39,669 bases of DNA from positions 1-39,669 of IMG/VR virus record IMGVR_UViG_3300042987_002090. The stretch is one strand, 5' to 3'. The translations under genes and the position numbers were made by a program. The notes beneath the pieces were generated by a model. It saw only the letters and a list, made by a program, of their open reading frames with translations, searched no databases and was not told where the DNA came from. Positions 34,456 to 39,669 of this stretch are shown in pieces (position 1 is the stretch's first letter; each line of letters opens with the position of its first letter). The DNA comes from a virus.

Positions 34456-34695
34456 CTATTGATTGTTATCACTTCCCGTTTCATACACTAATCCTGAACT
34501 ATTCAAATTAAGTTCAACCCACCTTGCGCTTTCTAATGCCTCTTTATATGTTTTATCTTTACCCCATACTTCTGGATTTTTGGAGTGATCGTAAATGTGT
34601 GTGCTTACAATTTTTTCTTCTCCATTTTCATCTACGGAAAATACTTGAAATTGAGTTAGTCCGTTTTTTGCTACATCATAAATTCTTGCTTTCAT
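34456..34695 (-). CDS. unknown early protein (79 aa)
   Basis: ATG at 34695 (MKARIYDVAKNGLTQFQVFS) is chosen: it has the leader AACATTAAAAACAAAACAACT, while the longer frame runs back into the promoter at 34724. The product is a small mixed fold ending in LVYETGSDNNQ. Unrecognised. Confidence 0.66.
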   Translation of the reverse strand: MKARIYDVAKNGLTQFQVFSVDENGEEKIVSTHIYDHSKNPEVWGKDKTYKEALESARWVELNLNSSGLVYETGSDNNQ

Positions 34696-34723
34696 AGTTG
34701 TTTTGTTTTTAATGTTAGGAAAA

Positions 34724-34755
34724 TAAAGGTAGATACTAATTATCAACCTACCAAA
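34724..34755 (-). promoter_or_regulatory. early promoter with GGTTGATAATT operator-like motif
   Basis: On the - strand TTTGG (34755-34751), a 19-base spacer and TACCTTTA (34731-34724) match the Bacteroidetes promoter layout, with one mismatch in the last base. The spacer holds GGTTGATAATT (34748-34738), also found at 36358-36368 and 39006-39016. It drives the 79-aa gene at 34695. Confidence 0.68.
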
Positions 34756-35032
34756 TAAAGTTTAAATAAATATCGGATAATGTTTTTTTCTTTTCAGGGT
34801 TTTCGTTTAGGACTTCCAAGTTAGTGTACCCTTGTTGTTTTAGTTCTTCTAATAAGGGGAAGTACTCATTGAGGGTCGCCATTTCCCTGCCTATCAAATA
34901 CTCTTTACTACAAGCCGAATGTTGTCCATTATGGGAATAACTGGTCTTATTACCCCTACTATCTGCTGTCAGGTCAGGGAAGTATGCAAACACTTCCCCG
35001 TCTTTCTCCTTGAAAAAAATTACTTTGGGCAT
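34748..35032 (-). CDS. conserved small phage protein (94 aa)
   Basis: MPKVIFFKEKDGEVFAYFPD then YSHNGQHSACSKEYL and a C-terminal LKQQGYTNLEVLNE match a family common in Bacteroidetes phages that has IIFF..K.GE..A.FP and Y.H.GQH..C; its role is not known. The 3' end overlaps the promoter motif at 34748. Confidence 0.76.
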   Translation of the reverse strand: MPKVIFFKEKDGEVFAYFPDLTADSRGNKTSYSHNGQHSACSKEYLIGREMATLNEYFPLLEELKQQGYTNLEVLNENPEKKKTLSDIYLNFIW

Positions 35033-35040
35033 AATCGTTA

Positions 35041-35136
35041 CTAATGTTTAAAGATTAAGAAATACGTTTCCATTATGGCATAAACCCAGTAAGCAAGTAT
35101 AAAGCCACTTACTAAGATGATATGTATTATTCTCAT
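35041..35136 (-). CDS. 31-aa membrane peptide
   Basis: ATG 35136 overlaps the stop of the preceding gene (ATGA). The product, MRIIHIILVSGFILAYWVYA then IMETYFLIFKH, is a single membrane helix. The overlap and the hydrophobic composition support a real gene despite its length. Confidence 0.55.
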   Translation of the reverse strand: MRIIHIILVSGFILAYWVYAIMETYFLIFKH

Positions 35137-35411
35137 ATTGCTAACCAGTTATCCCAATTCTCTTGTTTTTTAAGGTTTGCCAGTTCCCTTTCTAAATATT
35201 TAATTTTATTTTCAAGGGCATAGGGGTTTTTAACTTGTTCTGTTTTAAGTTTCTTTTTTAATACTCTTATTTGTGCCTCTAATTTTGTTTTGTTTGGTTG
35301 GGGAAGTCGTGAGGATTGCTCACACTTGTCCGCCACTTCCCTTGCCCAATTATTAAAATGTTCTGGGGTATCTTTATACCCTTCGGGATAAATTGTTTTT
35401 GCTATTCTCAT
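35133..35411 (-). CDS. unknown early protein with coiled coil (92 aa)
   Basis: The N-terminal 40 residues (MRIAKTIYPEGYKDTPEHFN) form a small domain, and residues 43-82 a Lys/Glu coiled coil (LEAQIRVLKKKLKTEQVK). Its start overlaps the stop of the 58-aa gene (ATGA) and its stop overlaps the next start (ATGA). A GGGAAGTCGTG word lies on the opposite strand at 35301. Unrecognised. Confidence 0.66.
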   Translation of the reverse strand: MRIAKTIYPEGYKDTPEHFNNWAREVADKCEQSSRLPQPNKTKLEAQIRVLKKKLKTEQVKNPYALENKIKYLERELANLKKQENWDNWLAI

Positions 35412-35584
35412 ATATCAAGGTTTAAGAATTGTTTAATGCTATCAGGTTGAAATCCTGCCCCTAATAGTAATTGCTCTACTCCTATCATCACTTCCCCTAA
35501 TTCTGTTAAAAATTCACTATCATTATCCACTTCAATAGTTGTTGTCTGCCCCGATAATGTCAGGGATAGTTTAAATGTTGCCAT
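35408..35584 (-). CDS. small early protein (58 aa)
   Basis: ATG 35584 has the leader AAAAAAACAAAACAATT. The product begins MATFKLSLTLSGQTTTIEVD and ends in helices (GEVMIGVEQLLLGAGFQPDS). The TGA overlaps the next gene's ATG. Proteins of this look are common in phages of this group; no known function. Confidence 0.66.
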   Translation of the reverse strand: MATFKLSLTLSGQTTTIEVDNDSEFLTELGEVMIGVEQLLLGAGFQPDSIKQFLNLDI

Positions 35585-35599
35585 AATTGTTTTGTTTTT

Positions 35600-35851
35600 T
35601 TAATTTAATTTAGTTATTGATTTTATTATTTGATAGTGTCTATCCGATACCCCCGATAATTCAAGGTTTTCTTTTAGAAATCTATCGTGTACCTTTTTTC
35701 TTTTTGCGTTAGTTGTATCTCTTAGATAATGCCGATATTCGTATGCCCAAAAGTATGCTACGCCCATATAGTTATCACTTCCCACAAATCCAAAATCCAA
35801 TTCCATAATATCCGTAAATGCTCTTAATGTAATAGTATTTAAGTTTAACAT
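35600..35851 (-). CDS. unknown early protein (83 aa)
   Basis: A basic, Tyr-rich helical protein (MLNLNTITLRAFTDIMELDF, AYEYRHYLRDTTNAKRKKVH). No membrane segment. No family recognised. It follows the terminator at 35874 and therefore probably has its own promoter, which I could not identify with confidence. Confidence 0.6.
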   Translation of the reverse strand: MLNLNTITLRAFTDIMELDFGFVGSDNYMGVAYFWAYEYRHYLRDTTNAKRKKVHDRFLKENLELSGVSDRHYQIIKSITKLN

Positions 35852-35873
35852 ATAAAATTATTTTTAAGGTAAG

Positions 35874-35918
35874 GGAAATAAAGCCCCTTAAAAAACCACT
35901 TCGGATAAAATCAGGGGC
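35874..35918 (-). terminator. terminator-like hairpin between early genes
   Basis: On the - strand GCCCCT (35918-35913) and AGGGGC (35888-35883) pair over a long A/T-rich loop and are followed by TTTATTT. The same GCCCC/GGGGC arm is used at 34023-34047. Confidence 0.5.
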
Positions 35919-35941
35919 AGTCGTTTTTCGTGTCAATTATT

Positions 35942-36142
35942 TTAATCTGCAAGCTCGTTCCAATCTCTTTTAATGTACCCCCTTACTCCGAACCATACCA
36001 ATACAACCAAATGGAAGAAAGGAGCAGTAAAAAATAGGACTAACTTACTAAGCAACTGGTTTTCTTCTTCGTCAATTCTAAATTTGTAGATAGCAATAGT
36101 CCAGAGTAATAGCCAAAAGGCGAAGCAAAATAATACTAACAT
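35942..36142 (-). CDS. small membrane protein (66 aa)
   Basis: Two membrane helices (LVLFCFAFWLLLWTIAIYKF and LVLFFTAPFFHLVVLVWFGV) around a short charged loop (RIDEEENQL), with a basic-acidic tail (YIKRDWNELAD). Leader CTTAAAACAAAACACTATG. An early inner-membrane protein such as a superinfection-exclusion factor is possible but unproven. Confidence 0.62.
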   Translation of the reverse strand: MLVLFCFAFWLLLWTIAIYKFRIDEEENQLLSKLVLFFTAPFFHLVVLVWFGVRGYIKRDWNELAD

Positions 36143-36159
36143 AGTGTTTTGTTTTAAGG

Positions 36160-36306
36160 TTAAGAATTAAATTCATTTTTATACCAAAGTGCTGACTCAA
36201 TTATTTTTTGTATCAATTCTTCATTGGTTAGGTAAACTAATTCCGAGCTATCAAATTCATCGGATAGTAATTCTTCCAATGTTTCAACTAAATACTTTCT
36301 GTCCAT
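36160..36306 (-). CDS. small acidic protein (48 aa)
   Basis: ATG 36306 (MDRKYLVETLEELLSDEFDS) is chosen because of the leader CCTAAAACAAAACACT. The product is a short acidic helical protein ending ALWYKNEFNS. Unrecognised. Confidence 0.58.
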   Translation of the reverse strand: MDRKYLVETLEELLSDEFDSSELVYLTNEELIQKIIESALWYKNEFNS

Positions 36307-36345
36307 AGTGTTTTGTTTTAGGGTGTTTGTTAATTTGTTTATGCA

Positions 36346-36377
36346 ATAATAACTGATAATTATCAACCTTATTGCAA
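36346..36377 (-). promoter_or_regulatory. early promoter region with GGTTGATAATT motif
   Basis: GGTTGATAATT (- strand, 36368-36358) is followed six bases later by TATTATTG, one mismatch from TAnnTTTG, and preceded by TTTG (36377-36374). It probably drives the 48-aa gene and those after it. Confidence 0.55.
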
Positions 36378-36407
36378 ATGGTTTGTTAAAGGTTTGTTAA
36401 TGTGGTT

Positions 36408-36671
36408 TTATATTTCTTCTAATTTAATTGGGTATTCTCTTTCTGCACTTCCCTCATCTTCACTACTTACCAATTCTTTAGATAGGGAAATGGTGTAAAG
36501 CTCATACCCGTCAGTTCCCCCGTCATTATCTAATAACTTTGTGTAAAATTCAAGGGCGTATCTTTTGTTATTTTCTTCGGTATCGTCTGCAAATCTATGC
36601 CAATAATCTACAAAGGTGTTAGGGGTTTCATTATGTTTTAGGGTGTATGCTACAATATAGGTGCTATTCAT
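36408..36671 (-). CDS. unknown early protein (87 aa)
   Basis: A soluble acidic protein (MNSTYIVAYTLKHNETPNTF, then RYALEFYTKLLDNDGG, then YELYTISLSKELVSSEDEGS). A strand-helix-strand plan is likely. The start overlaps the stop of the 62-aa gene as ATGA. Unrecognised. Confidence 0.62.
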   Translation of the reverse strand: MNSTYIVAYTLKHNETPNTFVDYWHRFADDTEENNKRYALEFYTKLLDNDGGTDGYELYTISLSKELVSSEDEGSAEREYPIKLEEI

Positions 36672-36856
36672 TTTGTTTTGTTTTTAGGGTTTTTTAATAA
36701 TTCACTTACAATTATATCCTGCACTTCAAATTCGCTTTCATTATCCGTATCGGTGCAATCGGGTACATATCCTAATTTTACCAATTTATCGGTAATTCTT
36801 ATGGATATATCGTTAATATCGTCATAAGTTAATACTCCAAAGTTTACGTTTTCCAT
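36668..36856 (-). CDS. unknown early protein (62 aa)
   Basis: An acidic protein beginning MENVNFGVLTYDDINDISIR and ending LLKNPKNKTK; its last codons (AAA ACA AAA) double as the A-rich leader of the next gene, with the ATGA overlap. Unrecognised. Confidence 0.6.
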   Translation of the reverse strand: MENVNFGVLTYDDINDISIRITDKLVKLGYVPDCTDTDNESEFEVQDIIVSELLKNPKNKTK

Positions 36857-36867
36857 TTTGTTTTGTT

Positions 36868-37074
36868 TTATAGGTTTATTAATTTAAAATTTGGTACATT
36901 TTCGTTTAAATAATCTACCATACAGCTATATTCGTCTTTTTTGGGGTTATCGTAGGGAGATTTTAAATAATCTTCGTACATTCTGCATACTTCTTCAAAT
37001 AAAAAATCGTAAGGAGTTTCAGTAGGATAAAAATTATCAAATAATTTACTGAACAGGTAAAAGGAGTAATTCAT
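36868..37074 (-). CDS. unknown early protein (68 aa)
   Basis: Rich in Tyr, Phe and Asp (MNYSFYLFSKLFDNFYPTET). No membrane segment is long enough to be sure. The leader is CTTAAAAACAAAACAAA, preceded by the TTCCC word. Unrecognised. Confidence 0.6.
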   Translation of the reverse strand: MNYSFYLFSKLFDNFYPTETPYDFLFEEVCRMYEDYLKSPYDNPKKDEYSCMVDYLNENVPNFKLINL

Positions 37075-37105
37075 TTTGTTTTGTTTTTAAGTTTGGGAAT
37101 TGGTG

Positions 37106-37300
37106 TTAATCAACTTGTAAATTCTCTAAAAAATTAGTGTATTTATCGTATAAATCATTGAAAATATCTTGTGCTTGTTCGGTGTAGCGACTTCCCCCCT
37201 CCTCATCATCTTCATAAATTTCTAAATTGGGGTTATCTTTTACTAATTCCATTTCAGCCAATTCGCTGGCTACTTCTATTAAATTGATAGTAATGTTCAT
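37106..37300 (-). CDS. unknown early acidic protein (64 aa)
   Basis: ATG 37300 (MNITINLIEVASELAEMELV) is chosen over an upstream in-frame ATG that lies in the promoter region. The product is strongly acidic (NLEIYEDDEEGG). Small acidic early proteins often imitate DNA, but nothing here proves it. Confidence 0.58.
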   Translation of the reverse strand: MNITINLIEVASELAEMELVKDNPNLEIYEDDEEGGSRYTEQAQDIFNDLYDKYTNFLENLQVD

Positions 37301-37332
37301 TTTTTTGGTTTTTAGGTGTTTGTTAATATGTA

Positions 37333-37357
37333 GCAAGTTAAATGATAATTGTAAACT
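37333..37357 (-). promoter_or_regulatory. early promoter candidate, AGTTTACAATT motif
   Basis: AGTTTACAATT (- strand, 37357-37347) is followed by TAACTTGC in the place of a -7 box. It aligns with the motif at 34738, 36358, 38603 and 39006, but its boxes are weaker. Confidence 0.45.
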
Positions 37358-37397
37358 TTGCTTGTTTTAGGGTGTTAATGTTTTGTTAAAATGGGAA

Positions 37398-37700
37398 TTA
37401 CCAATACACAGGACTTCCCGAAATATCCTCGCCCCAATAATCGTGCATTATTCCGTTAATTTCTATATATTGGGTATTTTCTTTTTCGTCCTCACTCCAA
37501 TCAGTCCAATAACAAGCCCCGTCCTCGTATGCTTCTTTATAGTCCTTATATCCTAAATTTTGCGCTAATTTATTCGCACTTTCTTCGTCCTTTGCGTATT
37601 CATTGCCTTCATTAAATACCCAACCTTGCCACATTCCTTGACCAGTTATTGAGCAAATACGAGCATATTTTATCCCTTGTTGTGTGTTTTGTTGTGTCAT
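37398..37700 (-). CDS. unknown early protein (100 aa)
   Basis: Begins MTQQNTQQGIKYARICSITG and contains QGWVFNEGNEYAKDEESANK and GACYWTDWSEDEKENTQYIE. It is acidic and rich in Trp and Tyr; the ARICSITG and GMWQGWVF segments suggest a small binding domain. No family assigned. Confidence 0.64.
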   Translation of the reverse strand: MTQQNTQQGIKYARICSITGQGMWQGWVFNEGNEYAKDEESANKLAQNLGYKDYKEAYEDGACYWTDWSEDEKENTQYIEINGIMHDYWGEDISGSPVYW

Positions 37701-37711
37701 TTTATTAGGTT

Positions 37712-37900
37712 TTATTTTGTTTTTAAATAATTCTTTTTTAGCCAGTCAATTAATACTTTTGCACTTTCTTCATTCAGGGAAAGGTGCTTCGTATCTTTCC
37801 CGTTACCATTACAAAAAACTTTTATAGTTGGTGCATATGGAGTTAAATTAGGCCTAACTTTTGTTAATTCGCTTTTATAGTAGTTTTGTTGTGTGTTCAT
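37712..37900 (-). CDS. unknown early protein (62 aa)
   Basis: MNTQQNYYKSELTKVRPNLT then TIKVFCNGNGKDTKHLSLNE and a final helix (AKVLIDWLKKNYLKTK). A small basic protein; unrecognised. The leader is AACATTAAAAAAATAAACCA with the TTCCC word before it. Confidence 0.6.
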   Translation of the reverse strand: MNTQQNYYKSELTKVRPNLTPYAPTIKVFCNGNGKDTKHLSLNEESAKVLIDWLKKNYLKTK

Positions 37901-37928
37901 TGGTTTATTTTTTTAATGTTTGGGAATT

Positions 37929-37957
37929 GGCGAGGGTGTACCTTGACTTCCCTCGCC
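37929..37957. repeat. 8-bp inverted repeat in an early intergenic gap
   Basis: GGCGAGGG (37929-37936) and CCCTCGCC (37950-37957) can pair over a 13-base loop that contains ACTTCCC partly in the arm. There is no T-run, so it may be an attenuator or mRNA-stabilising hairpin after the 198-aa gene. Confidence 0.7.
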
Positions 37958-37968
37958 TTATAGTTAAT

Positions 37969-38565
37969 TTATAGGGTAATATAGCCGCCTTCTAATTCTT
38001 CCAATATTTCTTCCTGCGACATATATTCGGGCAAAAATTCGCTTTCGTTCTCGTCATATTTAAAAAGTCGGGCATTGGTGTAACCCCCTCTAACATCACA
38101 ACCTCCGTGAATTTGCAACAAAAGATAACTTTCGCCCTCAATTTCAAGCCACGAACCTTGTAAAACTTGCGAAAGGTCGCTATCGTGGTTGTATGTATTG
38201 AATGTTCTTAATATTTTAACATCAAAAAATGCCGTTAGCACTTCCCACGCCTTACCACTTACTCCATATACTTCAGCGTTAGCGTCCCAATCGTTAGCGT
38301 CCTTATTTATTTTATTGAATTTATTGCAAATTTCGTCTAATTCAAGCCCCATTGATAAAATGTAATGAAATACACTTACTCGCCTATCAATGTAGTCATT
38401 CTCTTTTGTGTAAGATACTGGGCTTTCGTTTCTAAAATCTTCAATCGTCTTTTTAGCGTTCCTTTCGTGGTTTCTTCCGTAATGGTCGCCACTATCTAAA
38501 AAATGGTTTCCAGTATTTTCGGTTAACATTTCAAAGATTGCTTTTTCAAGTTTTGTTGATTTCAT
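37969..38565 (-). CDS. conserved phage protein of unknown function (198 aa)
   Basis: The N-terminal pattern TGNHFLDSGDHYGRNHERNA (about residues 17-36), then RRVSVFHYILSMGLELDEIC, is one I have met in proteins of many phages and plasmids from diverse hosts; no role is established. The C-terminal half (QGSWLEIEGESYLLLQIHGG) is beta-rich and has GGCDVRGGYTNARLF. It is the largest product of the early block and has its own upstream promoter motif at 38589. Confidence 0.75.
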   Translation of the reverse strand: MKSTKLEKAIFEMLTENTGNHFLDSGDHYGRNHERNAKKTIEDFRNESPVSYTKENDYIDRRVSVFHYILSMGLELDEICNKFNKINKDANDWDANAEVYGVSGKAWEVLTAFFDVKILRTFNTYNHDSDLSQVLQGSWLEIEGESYLLLQIHGGCDVRGGYTNARLFKYDENESEFLPEYMSQEEILEELEGGYITL

Positions 38566-38588
38566 AATTGTAGTTTTTTAATGTTTGA

Positions 38589-38613
38589 TAAAATTAGGGT
38601 ATAAATGTAAACC
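38589..38613 (-). promoter_or_regulatory. early promoter candidate, GGTTTACATTT motif
   Basis: GGTTTACATTT (- strand, 38613-38603), six bases, then TAATTTTA, near the TAnnTTTG box. CATTAACAAA is found upstream, as at the other early promoters. It drives the 198-aa gene at 38565. Confidence 0.5.
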
Positions 38614-38648
38614 TTGTTAAATTAGTTTGTTAATGTTTTGTGAAAGGT

Positions 38649-38674
38649 AGGGAATTGATAGCGACCAATTCCCT
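38649..38674. repeat. 9-bp inverted repeat AGGGAATTG / CAATTCCCT
   Basis: A perfect 9-bp stem over an 8-base loop just after the 28-aa gene. Each arm carries the GGGAA word. No T-run is present. Confidence 0.8.
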
Positions 38675-38681
38675 GACCATA

Positions 38682-38768
38682 CTACCATAAATTAGTACTA
38701 TTTACGAAGCCATCGGAATTGATCCAATTAGTAAATTTTGCAAATAGTTTTTTTAGTGTGTTTTTCAT
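38682..38768 (-). CDS. 28-aa basic peptide
   Basis: ATG 38768 begins MKNTLKKLFAKFTNWINSDG and the frame ends VNSTNLW. It is preceded by AATAATAAAACA and lies seven bases after the stop of the 59-aa gene, whose first codons (MKNT) are also the same. An amphipathic basic peptide; a longer upstream frame overlaps the 59-aa gene and is rejected. Confidence 0.5.
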   Translation of the reverse strand: MKNTLKKLFAKFTNWINSDGFVNSTNLW

Positions 38769-38775
38769 TGTTTTA

Positions 38776-38955
38776 TTATTTTTTAGTAATTGAATAGAAA
38801 TAATTAAAAGAGGCAAGGCCTGAAATACAAGATAAAAGACAAGACAAAAAAAGATTTTCTTTTGAGGGGTTAGTAACTGCAAAAAACATAACAGGAATAA
38901 AGAAAGTCATAAAAGCATAAAATAAGCCGATAGCGAAATAAATTGTGTTTTTCAT
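38776..38955 (-). CDS. small membrane protein (59 aa)
   Basis: ATG 38955, product MKNTIYFAIGLFYAFMTFFI then PVMFFAVTNPSKENLFLSCL and SFNYFYSITKK: two membrane helices around a short loop. It is the first gene behind the best early promoter (38991), so it is probably made at once after infection; early membrane proteins often alter the host envelope or block superinfection. That role is inferred. Confidence 0.66.
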   Translation of the reverse strand: MKNTIYFAIGLFYAFMTFFIPVMFFAVTNPSKENLFLSCLLSCISGLASFNYFYSITKK

Positions 38956-38990
38956 TGTTTGGGGTTTTTAGTGTGTTTGTTAATTGAGTG

Positions 38991-39023
38991 CAAATATACG
39001 TTTGCAATTATCAACCTTCCAAA
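38991..39023 (-). promoter_or_regulatory. strong early promoter of the - strand block
   Basis: On the - strand TTTGG (39023-39019), a 20-base spacer, and TATATTTG (38998-38991), the best consensus match of the block. The spacer contains GGTTGATAATT (39016-39006). It reads into the 59-aa gene. Confidence 0.78.
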
Positions 39024-39029
39024 TTTAGC

Positions 39030-39419
39030 CATACGTATTTTTGAAAAAATAAACCCCTAATTTTTCGTAAGTATAAACCCTTACCACCACTTCCCCCCTT
39101 ATAAAAAAATATAAAGAGAGAGAGAATAAAACAACTGCCCCCTTGATACTTACCACTTCCCGCCATAACATAACAACTCACTAACAACTGAATAACAAGT
39201 AAGCCCAACCAGATAGGCAACACTTCCCGCCAATTAACCCAACACACAAAGCAAAAGAAAGGAACACCAACCAACCTACAACCGCAACACAAGGCATTAA
39301 ACCGCCTTACGTTGCCATTTCCCCAACCCAACCAACCGACAACAATTCCCTGAACACACAGGCATAAAACAAAAAAAACAGGGGTACGGGGTAAAGGAAA
39401 GCTAAACCCCCAAAAACCA
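39030..39419. other. non-coding, strongly A/C-rich stretch
   Basis: The + strand here is very rich in A and C (for example GCAAAAGAAAGGAACACCAA) and poor in G and T, unlike the rest of the window. The only long frame (- strand, 39011-39331) needs a TTG start, has odd composition (Gly, Cys, Phe) and no A-rich leader, so I do not call it. It carries ACTTCCC three times (39088, 39153 and 39223, approximately). It lies upstream of the first early promoter. Confidence 0.6.
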
Positions 39420-39442
39420 ACCGCCCCAATTTTTGGGGCGGT
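39420..39442 (-). terminator. 10-bp hairpin, possible - strand terminator
   Basis: ACCGCCCCAA and TTGGGGCGGT pair perfectly over a 3-base loop. On the - strand TGGTTTTTGGGGG follows, so it may end a transcript that enters from beyond the right edge. On the + strand no T-run follows. Confidence 0.6.
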
Positions 39443-39531
39443 CTCCTAAGACATCAAGCATCCAACAAAAAATCGTATCTTAGCATAGATAATGCAGTCG
39501 TTTTTCGTTTTGTTAATGTTTTAAGGTAGGT

Positions 39532-39563
39532 AGCCCCTTGTTTCCACAGGGGGCTATTTTTTA
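39532..39563 (+). terminator. Rho-independent terminator, + strand
   Basis: AGCCCCTTGT (39532-39541) and ACAGGGGGCT (39546-39555) form a 10-bp stem with one G.T pair and loop TTCC, followed by ATTTTTTAT. It points to the right edge although no + strand gene lies before it, so it may end a small RNA or shield the iterons behind it from transcription. Confidence 0.82.
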
Positions 39564-39598
39564 TCCATAAAAAAATATTTTTTTATTTAAAACAATTT

Positions 39599-39668
39599 GT
39601 ATTACATTTGTATTACAGCCGTATTACAGTATTACAAGTGTATTACGAGCGTATTACAACCGTATTAC
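39599..39668. repeat. seven GTATTAC iterons, 11-base spacing
   Basis: GTATTAC starts at 39599, 39610, 39621, 39629, 39640, 39651 and 39662, so the spacing is 11, 11, 8, 11, 11, 11. The four bases between copies vary (ATTT, AGCC, AAGT-type). The spacing is near one helical turn, so all copies but the shift at 39629 face one side. The array reaches the window edge and probably continues. This is the layout of initiator or repressor iterons; it follows an A/T-rich stretch (39562-39598). Confidence 0.93.
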
Positions 39669-39669
39669 A

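Noticed and set aside
38769-38882. Upstream extension of the 28-aa gene
   Set aside because: It overlaps the 59-aa membrane gene in another frame; the internal ATG at 38768 has a proper A-rich leader.
39011-39331. - strand open frame of 106 codons
   Set aside because: It needs a TTG start, has no A-rich leader, and its Gly/Cys/Phe-rich product follows from the A/C-rich opposite strand. It also covers part of the early promoter region.
1-39669. tRNA genes, integrase/attachment site, CRISPR array
   Set aside because: I saw no cloverleaf with a conserved TTCGA-type arm, no integrase motif and no spaced identical repeats except the iterons and the 34-bp pair.

Overview
The window is about 39.7 kb of an AT-rich, lytic-type tailed-phage genome. 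The host is very probably a Bacteroidetes bacterium (Flavobacterium/Cytophaga/Chitinophaga type). Four things support this: several promoters match the Bacteroidetes consensus (TTTG, a 19-21 nt spacer, TAnnTTTG); genes are preceded by A-rich leaders instead of Shine-Dalgarno sequences; two signal peptides cleave before Gln; and a fibre carries VGIGTTSP/KLDVNG repeats. The gene order (capsid, short adaptor proteins, a large tail protein, very long internal proteins, fibres) and the absence of a sheath, tail tube or tape measure suggest a podovirus, possibly distantly crAss-like. That last point is inference.

Layout. (1) Positions 1-17840, + strand: the 3' part of a major capsid protein gene, a homing endonuclease, head-tail adaptor proteins, a phage GroES, a 1352-aa tail protein, and three proteins (242, 415 and 2107 aa) that look like ejection or internal virion proteins. 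(2) 17888-24711: receptor-binding region with two small structural proteins, a repeat-built 1726-aa fibre with a signal peptide, and a second exported protein. (3) 25896-28311: lysis cassette with its own promoter: holin-like proteins, a one-gene spanin and an M15 peptidase endolysin. (4) 28308-32307: accessory + strand genes (metallophosphoesterase, Nmad1/DUF1599 protein, small HExxH protein) interrupted by homing endonucleases. In total there are three GIY-YIG and one HNH homing genes. (5) 32322-38955, - strand: about 22 very small, mostly unknown genes of early/host-takeover type, packed with ATGA overlaps, common A-rich leaders and a repeated promoter/operator motif. It ends in a strong terminator that faces the end of the late region. 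(6) 38956-39669: no convincing gene, but a promoter, two hairpins and, at the very edge, seven GTATTAC iterons that may mark an origin or a control region.

The most striking unexplained signal is DNA-level. The 7-mer GGGAAGT (or ACTTCCC) occurs about 80 times by eye, on both strands, in different reading frames and in intergenic hairpins, where base composition predicts only two or three. Three of the four homing endonuclease genes lack it, so it looks like a property maintained by this phage. A second oddity is a pair of early genes with the same first codons and the same last codons but unrelated middles, which suggests cassette shuffling.
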